Below are positions 1 to 4,210 of a DNA stretch of 6,637 bases, one piece after another. Origin of the DNA: JASFQI01 sp050115555 (GTDB taxonomy: Bacteria; Desulfobacterota; DSM-4660; Desulfatiglandales; HGW-15); NCBI GenBank assembly GCA_050115555.1, contig JASFQI010000282.1:1-6637 (forward strand), given 5' to 3'. The stretch's first letter is position 1. Each line of letters begins with the position of its first letter. The notes beneath the pieces are model-generated. The model had not been told where the DNA came from. It did not search any database and worked only from the letters and a program-made list of their open reading frames with translations. The translations under genes were made by a program, and so were the position numbers.

Positions 1-230
1 AGGATCACGCATAGAACGCCGTAAAACCCCAGCCCGCGCCACCCCACCCATCGAGCTGCGAGGCTGCCGATCCCGGTCAGGAGAAGCCAGCTGAACAGGA
101 CCAGGGAAATCGTGATCTCATTGCCGTGAAACTGGGACAGGAACTCCCGAATCGTGAGGAGTTGTGCCGTGACCGTAGAGATACCGGTTCCGATCACCGA
201 CACCAGGATGAAGGCTCTCAGCAGGCGCAT
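1..230 (-). CDS. Spermidine-synthase-like membrane protein (N-terminal fragment)
   Basis: Seen: an open frame of 76 codons from an ATG at 230, running off the left edge. The product is hydrophobic, with a likely membrane segment at about residues 7-25 and another at about 42-58; a third begins near residue 67. Between them is a short polar loop containing REFLSQFHGNE (28-38). Known: the pattern 'AQ-LL-REFL--F-GNE--I-L-L--WLL---GS' resembles, from memory, the start of membrane-anchored spermidine-synthase-like proteins in Desulfobacterota; their methyltransferase-like catalytic part would lie outside this window. Context: the start is 21 bp after the AMMECR1 stop, with only a weak upstream AGG as ribosome-binding site, so the two genes are probably co-transcribed. 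Inference: an inner-membrane protein of uncertain reaction. Polyamine synthesis is not shown, because no catalytic residue is visible. It could be another polytopic protein. Confidence 0.55.
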   Translation of the reverse strand, partial: MRLLRAFILVSVIGTGISTVTAQLLTIREFLSQFHGNEITISLVLFSWLLLTGIGSLAARWVGWRGLGFYGVLCVI

Positions 231-251
231 CCGCGGTACCTGTGTGCGATA

Positions 252-830
252 CTACTCCTCCTCAAAGGCCTGAACCTGATAGGTGGAGACTTCGAGCGTC
301 TCCCTTTTCCAGGCATCCCCGTCCAGGCCCGCTTTCAGGCAGAGGTGAGTCAGGAAGTCCTCCTTCCTGGGAAGCTGATCCCAGACCTGAGGCAGGAACG
401 TGGCCTGGTACATGCCCTTTCGCAGGATAACTCCGTCCACGCCAGGGCGCAGTTTCTGGAGAAGGTCCTCGGCCCCGTCGTAAGGAAGCGGCCTGGGATC
501 CGTGAGGATGGAGACTTCCACGTGTACGCGATCCCACTCCTTCGCCGTGAGGGGAGGAAAGCGGGGGTCACGAAACGCGGCGTTGATCGCGTTCTCCTTG
601 ACTCCCTCGACAATGGTTTCCTGCGGGATGATGTGCCCGATACAGCCCCGCAGACCGCCGTCTATGGTCAAGGTAACGAACGTCCCCCGCTTTTCGGAAA
701 ACTTTTCAGAAAATGGTCCCTCCGCTCCCGGCTGCGACTCTTGCTTTCTCCAACGCGCCTCGATCGTCTCGCGTGCCAGAGAGATGAGCTTCGCGCCTTC
801 TTCTTCTGTGATCCTGTCGCTCTCCGTCAT
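252..830 (-). CDS. AMMECR1-domain protein (AmmeMemoRadiSam system protein A type)
   Basis: Seen: 192 residues with the hallmark LRGCIG at 60-65, inside TIDGGLRGCIGH, then AFRDPRFPPL (85-94) and YQATFLPQVW (141-150). These cover the AMMECR1 fold from end to end, and the length is typical of bacterial family members. No signal peptide or membrane segment is seen, so it is probably cytosolic. Start choice: the ATG at 830 follows GAGGGG (842-837) at a 6-nt spacing. The frame stays open upstream to 1157, but that extension has no domain character and would cross several hairpins, so I reject it. Known: bacterial homologues often sit with a Memo-like protein and a radical SAM protein; neither is in this window. 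The biochemical activity of the family is not settled. Context: it is followed 21 bp later by a membrane-protein gene. Family call sure, function unknown. Confidence 0.93.
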   Translation of the reverse strand: MTESDRITEEEGAKLISLARETIEARWRKQESQPGAEGPFSEKFSEKRGTFVTLTIDGGLRGCIGHIIPQETIVEGVKENAINAAFRDPRFPPLTAKEWDRVHVEVSILTDPRPLPYDGAEDLLQKLRPGVDGVILRKGMYQATFLPQVWDQLPRKEDFLTHLCLKAGLDGDAWKRETLEVSTYQVQAFEEE

Positions 831-841
831 ATGCGACCCCT

Positions 842-856
842 CTTCGATGTTCGAAG
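842..856 (-). promoter_or_regulatory. Perfect hairpin abutting the AMMECR1 ribosome-binding site
   Basis: Seen: CTTCGA-ACA-TCGAAG on the minus strand, a perfect 6-bp stem with a 3-nt loop. Its last G is also the first base of the GAGGGG ribosome-binding site for the ATG at 830. In the mRNA this stem would sit directly against the site and could hinder or position ribosome binding. Inference: translational control or an mRNA-stabilising hairpin. It could equally be a DNA palindrome bound by a regulator, or chance. Confidence 0.4.
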
Positions 857-903
857 TCCCGTTTTCCCCTTGCCGTTGAAAATGCTTCGCCTGCGCAATC
901 CTC

Positions 904-922
904 GTCCCGCTTACAGCGGGAC
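904..922. repeat. Inverted repeat GTCCCGC-N5-GCGGGAC
   Basis: A perfect 7-bp stem with loop TTACA on the plus strand, about 75 bp upstream of the AMMECR1 start. No T-run follows on either strand, so it is not an intrinsic terminator. Its GTCCC/GGGAC arms recur in a second inverted repeat at 4065-4084, so a REP-like dispersed palindrome is possible. Confidence 0.6.
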
Positions 923-987
923 CTCGTGGAGAATCAAATCCTACGGCTGGAAACGGGTTCGCCACCACAATCATCCCTGAAGCACAC

Positions 988-1003
988 AGCACGAGGACGT
1001 GCT
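988..1003. repeat. Inverted repeat AGCACG-N4-CGTGCT
   Basis: A perfect 6-bp stem with a 4-nt loop (AGGA on the plus strand). The core GCACG-N4-CGTGC is the same as in the inverted repeat at 6229-6244 upstream of nth. It could be an operator for a dimeric regulator, a dispersed palindrome or an RNA hairpin. No known regulator site is recognised. Confidence 0.5.
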
Positions 1004-1081
1004 CCAAAACAATGGATGCCGCCCTACCCCGTACCTGCCGTCCCGTAAACCGTGCCACCTGCAGCCCCTCGTTTTCCCTTT

Positions 1082-1115
1082 CCGCTACGGATTCGAATCC
1101 TTTCTGTCTTTGCGG
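1082..1115. repeat. Nested hairpin around the palindrome GGATTCGAATCC
   Basis: Positions 1089-1100 are a perfect 12-bp self-complementary palindrome. It is flanked by CCGC (1082-1085) and GCGG (1112-1115), which could pair outside it with unequal internal loops. The TTCGAAT core resembles a tRNA T-loop, but there is no acceptor stem or anticodon arm around it. Confidence 0.4.
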
Positions 1116-1147
1116 CAATTCAAAATGCCTGGCTCGAGCACTCCTCA

Positions 1148-1173
1148 CCCTGCGCAAGTGCGGGAACGCAGGG
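1148..1173. repeat. Inverted repeat CCCTGCG-N12-CGCAGGG
   Basis: A perfect 7-bp GC-rich stem with a 12-nt loop, in the middle of the non-coding gap. No T-run lies next to it on either strand. It is one of a series of stems spaced about 60-100 bp apart. Confidence 0.5.
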
Positions 1174-1253
1174 AGATTTCATTGTATGCAGGATTGGATG
1201 CGGTTTCAATGGCAAATCCGGATGCTGCTGCCCGTTCGACCGTGAGCAGGACC

Positions 1254-1279
1254 GGGCCTTCACGTACCGGCAAAGGCCC
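1254..1279. repeat. Inverted repeat GGGCCTT-N12-AAGGCCC
   Basis: A perfect 7-bp stem with a 12-nt loop. On the plus strand five Ts follow about 8 nt after the stem (1288-1292), which is too far for a standard intrinsic terminator. On the minus strand it lies about 100 bp after the chemoreceptor stop and has no T tail. Confidence 0.5.
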
Positions 1280-1337
1280 ATGCCCTGTTTTTCATGAGGA
1301 TTGAGCAAGGAGGCAGAAAAGAAAAGGAGGGAAAAGA

Positions 1338-1451
1338 ATGAAAAACAAATGTCACTGCAACTGTGAAGGGCTTCCCCTAGAAATCCTCGAAGTCCTGGTC
1401 CTCCAGGGGAATCACGCGATCAGGCCGGACCTCGCTCCTTCGGGTCTCTGA
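1338..1451 (+). CDS. Possible 37-residue ORF overlapping the chemoreceptor 3' end (doubtful)
   Basis: Seen: an ATG at 1338 preceded by AAGGAGGG at an ideal distance, coding for a peptide starting MKNKCHCNCEG, with three cysteines in a CxCxC pattern, and ending at TGA 1449-1451. The last 75 bp run antisense to the chemoreceptor tail, so most of its codons are probably a shadow of that gene. The ribosome-binding site lies in a purine-rich tract that could produce such a match by chance. I see no family. Included only for the strong start signal. Confidence 0.12.
   Translation: MKNKCHCNCEGLPLEILEVLVLQGNHAIRPDLAPSGL
1341..1366 (-). terminator. Weak candidate terminator after the chemoreceptor gene
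   Basis: Seen on the minus strand just after the stop codon: a short stem TCAC...GTGA (1366-1352), then CATTTGTTTTTC and a long pyrimidine-rich tract. The stem is only 4 bp with a mismatch above it, so an efficient intrinsic terminator is doubtful. The C/T-rich tract further on could instead be a Rho-dependent site. Listed because nothing better marks the end of this transcript. Confidence 0.2.
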
Positions 1452-3362
1452 CACCTCGTGCGCACTCTCCTCTTGCCCGGAAACGCGAGCCGACCGGTTC
1501 TTCTCAGAGCGGTGCATGGCCGCTTCCTCTAAAGCGGACATCTCGGAACGTGCCTCTGCGGCGGCCCGGGCTGCCCCACCGATCAGGACCACCAGCTCGT
1601 TCACCATACCCTTCATCTGTGCGGCCTGAGCGCTCATCTCCTCGGAGGCCGAGGCCGATTCCTCGGCATTGGCGGCATTCTGCTGGACCACCTTGTCCAT
1701 CTCGGCCACCGCCTTGTTCACCTGATCGATGCCCTGGGCCTGCTCACTGGAGGCCTCAGCGATTTCCCCAAGCAACCCGGCCACCTGAGCCGCCTTTTCC
1801 GACACTTCGGAGAACGCCTGGTTCGTCTTTTCCACGAGCTTGGAACCGCCTTTGACTTTTTGCGCGGTGTCCTCGATAAGCATCGAGGTGTTCCTGGCGG
1901 CTTCGGCCGCGCGAAGAGCCAGGTTTCTCACCTCGTCGGCTACTACAGCGAACCCTGCTCCGGCCTCGCCTGCCCGGGCGGCCTCCACGGCTGCGTTCAG
2001 GGCAAGAAGGTTCGTCTGAAACGCAATCTCGTCGATCGTCTTGATGATATTCGAAGTTTCGTCGCTGGCCTTGGAGATCTCCCCCATAGAGAAGGTGAGC
2101 TCGTTCATGGAGGTGTTCGCGCTCTCCACATTGCCCTTTGCCTCCTTCATGAGGTTGTCCGCCTCGTTTGCATGATCCGCGTTCTGACGGGTCATGGAGG
2201 CCATCTCCTCCAGGGATGAAGAGGTCTCCTCAATGGAAGCGGCCTGCTCAGAGGCCCCCTCCGCCAGGGACTGGCTTGCCGTAGATACCTGAGAGGAGGC
2301 CGAGGCGACCTGCTCAGAGCCGTCGTTGAGCCCGTCGATAATCCGCTTGACCGACCGGGTCACACTCCGCGCGAATACCAGAACCGCCAGAATGGTGAGG
2401 GACAGAAAGGCCGCGCTGAAAATGAGGGTGACGTTTCGAATGCTTTGCGCATCGGCGAGAAACTCCGCGGTTTCCTGAGTGAACCCCACGCTCCAGCCGG
2501 CCAGAGGAATGGGGGCGAAGCCGGCGTGCTTGCCCTTGCCCTGGAACACGTACGTGTCCACGCCTGTCTTCTGCGCGAGCATCTGTTCCATAATCCCCTC
2601 CATCCCTTCCTCATTCGCGAGATTCTTCTCGAAGATGAGGTCGGATTCGGGGTGGGCGATGACCAGTCCGTCTCCGTTCACGACAAAGGGATAGCCCGTC
2701 TCCCCCACCTTGACGGACTGAATGCGGTTCATGAGAAAATCGATCTTGAGAACGGCCATCAGGACGCCTGCAAATGTGCCGTCCTTTGCCAGGACCGGGG
2801 CGCACACCGGTACGCCCGGCTTGCCGCTGGATTTCGACTTCACGGGATCAGACACCGCTGCGGCTTTATCGGCCTTGACCCTCTGGAAGTAGGACCGATC
2901 CGCCACAGAGACCCCCTGCTGGCTTCCATGATTGCTGTCTGCGAAAACGATCCCGCTTTCGTCCGCCACCACGATGAGCTCATAGTCCTCGCCGATTTTA
3001 CTCATCGAGTCCGCCAAATCCGCCTGGAGCTCTTCCACATAGACCTTGGAGTTCTTCACACCATAGTCCCGGATCATAGTGGCGGCCTCCACAATGGTTC
3101 CCCCGGTGGCCAGCTCCCTGGCGATCTTGAGCTCCTCCAGGAGCACAAGCTGGGTCATCTCTGCCAGATCCTTGGCGATATTGGCGGACTGCTCCCTGGC
3201 CATGCGCTCGAGACCATTCGAGGCTCGATTTACGGCAAAGAGGCCCACCACCATCAGTGGGATTACCGCGATGACGATTCCCCCGAAAACGAGCTTGAAT
3301 GTCAGCCCTCTTTTCCTCTTCAATACATCCTTCCCCTTGTACGTTTGCTTGAGAAGGGGCAC
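1377..3362 (-). CDS. Methyl-accepting chemotaxis protein with dCache sensor domain
   Basis: Seen, numbering from the GTG at 3362 (661 residues): basic N-terminus; membrane segment about 22-44; periplasmic double-Cache region about 45-308 with ADRSYFQRV (154-162) and SDPVKSKSSGKPGVPV (171-186); membrane segment about 310-331; short HAMP-like linker whose second half is not evident; methylated coiled coil with EQAASIEETSSSLEEM (372-387); signalling tip EIAFQTNLLALNAAVEAARA (445-464); acidic tail ending DFEDF. Role: inner-membrane receptor that passes ligand occupancy to CheA through CheW. The Cache region has R-x-YF rather than the R-x-WY of the amino-acid-binding dCache_1AA motif, so the ligand is unknown. 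Start: GTG 3362 has GGAGG 8 nt upstream; ATG 3380 and GTG 3386 lack one, and TTG 3323 is a shorter alternative. Neighbour: about 70 bp downstream of cheW. Confidence 0.95.
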   Translation of the reverse strand: MPLLKQTYKGKDVLKRKRGLTFKLVFGGIVIAVIPLMVVGLFAVNRASNGLERMAREQSANIAKDLAEMTQLVLLEELKIARELATGGTIVEAATMIRDYGVKNSKVYVEELQADLADSMSKIGEDYELIVVADESGIVFADSNHGSQQGVSVADRSYFQRVKADKAAAVSDPVKSKSSGKPGVPVCAPVLAKDGTFAGVLMAVLKIDFLMNRIQSVKVGETGYPFVVNGDGLVIAHPESDLIFEKNLANEEGMEGIMEQMLAQKTGVDTYVFQGKGKHAGFAPIPLAGWSVGFTQETAEFLADAQSIRNVTLIFSAAFLSLTILAVLVFARSVTRSVKRIIDGLNDGSEQVASASSQVSTASQSLAEGASEQAASIEETSSSLEEMASMTRQNADHANEADNLMKEAKGNVESANTSMNELTFSMGEISKASDETSNIIKTIDEIAFQTNLLALNAAVEAARAGEAGAGFAVVADEVRNLALRAAEAARNTSMLIEDTAQKVKGGSKLVEKTNQAFSEVSEKAAQVAGLLGEIAEASSEQAQGIDQVNKAVAEMDKVVQQNAANAEESASASEEMSAQAAQMKGMVNELVVLIGGAARAAAEARSEMSALEEAAMHRSEKNRSARVSGQEESAHEVSETRRSEVRPDRVIPLEDQDFEDF

Positions 3363-3370
3363 ACTTCTCC

Positions 3371-3378
3371 CCTCCTCC
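3371..3378 (-). promoter_or_regulatory. Ribosome-binding site deciding the chemoreceptor start
   Basis: GGAGGAGG on the minus strand lies 8 nt before the GTG at 3362. The in-frame ATG at 3380 overlaps this sequence and has no such site of its own, which favours the GTG. A further AAGGGGAAGG precedes a TTG at 3323 that would give the shortest N-terminus, beginning just before the basic stretch and first membrane segment. Confidence 0.5.
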
Positions 3379-3408
3379 ATCGGCACGGAGTTGACACGCT
3401 ACGGCTCC

Positions 3409-3423
3409 TCGCCTGTCAGGCGA
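3409..3423 (-). repeat. Hairpin between cheW and the chemoreceptor gene
   Basis: TCGCCT-GAC-AGGCGA on the minus strand, a perfect 6-bp stem with a 3-nt loop, 10 bp after the cheW stop. No T-run follows, so it should not end transcription. Such intercistronic stems often protect the upstream message end or set relative expression of the two genes; here that is inference. Confidence 0.45.
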
Positions 3424-3433
3424 AATCTTCCCT

Positions 3434-3946
3434 CTAGGCGGTCTTCTTGAGCTCTGCGATCTCCTCGGCGGTCAGCACCTTGTCGATGTCCAGGAGGATC
3501 TTGACGCCTCCTTCCATCTTGGCCATGCCCAGGATGTAATCCGTGTCGAGTTTCGTGCCGAAGGACGGTGAGTCCTCGATGTCATCCCCCTTGATGTTCA
3601 TGACTTCGGAGACGGCGTCCACCACGATTCCGGTCTGCACCGTACCGGTTTCGCCGGCGATCTCCACCACAATAATGCATGTCCTTTCCGTGTAATCGAT
3701 CTCTTCCATACCAAACCGCAACCGGAGATCGACCACGGGGATGACCTTGCCTCGGAGATTAATGACCCCTTTGACAAACTCGGGGGTCTGGGGAACCGGG
3801 GTGATGGGCATCATTCCAATGATCTCCTTGATCTTGAGAATGCCGATTCCGTACTCTTCCTCTGCCAGCGTGAACGTGAGATACTTGCCTTCCCGATCAG
3901 CCTTGGCATCCGTCACCTGTTCCATTACCTCCGCCAACTCTGCCAT
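3434..3946 (-). CDS. cheW: Chemotaxis coupling protein CheW
   Basis: Seen: 170 residues, single CheW domain. An acidic N-terminal tail (1-20) leads into KYLTFTLAEEEYGIGILKIKE (21-41). It is followed by the conserved core VINLRGKVIPVVDLRLRFG (61-79) with the invariant Arg of NLRG, then GIVVDAVSEV (106-115) and a C-terminal helix rich in Glu and Lys. There is no kinase or receiver domain, so this is a stand-alone coupler and not CheA or CheV. Role: cytosolic adaptor linking chemoreceptor tips to the CheA kinase. Start: the ATG at 3946 has AAGGAGG (3961-3955) 8 nt upstream. The chemoreceptor gene follows about 70 bp later on the same strand, so they are probably one transcript. No cheA, cheY, cheB or cheR is in the window; if this coupler works with CheA it must be encoded elsewhere. 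Confidence 0.97.
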   Translation of the reverse strand: MAELAEVMEQVTDAKADREGKYLTFTLAEEEYGIGILKIKEIIGMMPITPVPQTPEFVKGVINLRGKVIPVVDLRLRFGMEEIDYTERTCIIVVEIAGETGTVQTGIVVDAVSEVMNIKGDDIEDSPSFGTKLDTDYILGMAKMEGGVKILLDIDKVLTAEEIAELKKTA

Positions 3947-4064
3947 GTCCTTTTCCTCCTTACTTTCTCTTGAAAATTACTTTGTGGTGAAACCGGGCGC
4001 ATTCCTTCCAAACCGCCTGACGTCAGAGGTTGCGCGTTATCTCACGCCCCCCTCGCGTCGCCTC

Positions 4065-4084
4065 TGTCCCACTCCGGCGGGACA
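4065..4084. repeat. Inverted repeat TGTCCC-N8-GGGACA
   Basis: A perfect 6-bp stem with loop ACTCCGGC on the plus strand. The GTCCC...GGGAC arms are shared with the repeat at 904-922, and both lie in non-coding gaps upstream of genes. This may be a dispersed palindrome family; two copies alone do not prove it. Confidence 0.45.
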
Positions 4085-4112
4085 ACAGGACGTTTGAACG
4101 GCGGCTTACTTA

Positions 4113-4159
4113 CCCTTCCTGACGATGCCATATGATGGTCCCGCATCGTTGCCGAAGGG
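4113..4159 (-). repeat. Long imperfect hairpin after the kinase gene
   Basis: Outer arms CCCTTC (4113-4118) and GAAGGG (4154-4159) enclose inner arms ACGATGC (4122-4128) and GCATCGT (4143-4149). Two G-T wobbles lie between them and the mismatches are few, giving about 15 pairs around a 14-nt loop. It starts about 50 bp after the kinase stop on the minus strand. No T-run follows on either side, so it is not a standard intrinsic terminator. It could be an RNA-stabilising or processing structure, or a dispersed palindrome. Confidence 0.55.
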
Positions 4160-4210
4160 CTATTCGACCAATTCCGTGATTTTCTTGAATCCATTTTGAA
4201 AATCGACCAT
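4160..4210 (-). CDS. Possible 16-residue ORF starting at the kinase stop codon (doubtful)
   Basis: Seen: the kinase stop TAA is followed at once by ATG, opening MVDFQNGFKKITELVE and a TAG at 4162-4160. After the TAG the same frame continues for 17 more codons (PFGNDAGPSYGIVRKGK) before TAA. The ribosome-binding site is weak. It may be a real micro-peptide coupled to the kinase, the remnant of a small gene broken by an amber codon, or chance. I recognise no family. Confidence 0.15.
   Translation of the reverse strand: MVDFQNGFKKITELVE

Larger units (their letters stand above)
831..1376. other. 546-bp non-coding gap rich in inverted repeats
   Basis: No convincing gene is seen between the chemoreceptor stop and the AMMECR1 start. 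Open frames exist on both strands, but they have atypical composition, no domains and mostly no ribosome-binding site. The gap does hold at least six perfect inverted repeats (842-856, 904-922, 988-1003, 1089-1100, 1148-1173, 1254-1279), a degenerate two-copy sequence module, and a purine-rich plus-strand tract at 1303-1348. No clear sigma-70, sigma-28 or sigma-54 promoter could be fixed, although the AMMECR1 operon probably has its own promoter here. It could be a structured RNA, a dispersed intergenic element or a decayed gene. Confidence 0.7.
3947..4210. other. Gap between kinase and cheW
   Basis: 264 bp without a supported gene. It contains a tiny ORF starting at the kinase stop (4210-4160), a strong imperfect hairpin (4113-4159), a GTCCC/GGGAC inverted repeat (4065-4084), and an AT-richer stretch just before the cheW ribosome-binding site that may hold its promoter. 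No -35/-10 pair or FliA-type (sigma-28) box could be assigned with confidence. Confidence 0.5.

Noticed and set aside
228..254. Read-through of the AMMECR1 TAG into the in-frame membrane gene, for example as pyrrolysine
   Set aside because: The frames do match (TAG, seven codons, ATG), but the CheW and chemoreceptor genes also end in TAG, so amber is an ordinary stop here. The downstream gene has its own ATG.
126..980. Long plus-strand open frame opposite the AMMECR1 gene
   Set aside because: Antisense shadow of a GC-rich gene. It has no recognisable domain, and the opposite strand is a clear AMMECR1 protein.
1089..1100. GGATTCGAATCC looks like a tRNA T-arm
   Set aside because: No acceptor stem, D-arm, anticodon arm or CCA-like end fits around it on either strand. 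It is a simple 12-bp palindrome.
1065..1125. Cyclic-di-GMP-I (GEMM) riboswitch upstream of the AMMECR1 gene
   Set aside because: The minus strand has CGCAAAG and GTAGCGG in suggestive order, but the conserved paired helices and the tetraloop/receptor parts of the aptamer are not present.
831..1157. Extending the AMMECR1 protein upstream to 1157
   Set aside because: The extra 109 residues have no domain character and would cross several hairpins, while the ATG at 830 has a good ribosome-binding site and gives the normal family length.
1254..1292. Plus-strand intrinsic terminator
   Set aside because: The 7-bp stem is separated from the T-run by about 8 nt, and no supported plus-strand gene ends before it.
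2445..3437. 330-codon plus-strand open frame opposite the chemoreceptor
   Set aside because: Composition (many His, Leu and Arg, no motif) is that of an antisense shadow; the minus strand encodes a complete MCP.
3947..4010. Sigma-54 or FliA-type (sigma-28) promoter for cheW
   Set aside because: No GG-N10-GC pair with the right flanks and no TAAA-N15-GCCGATAA match was found.
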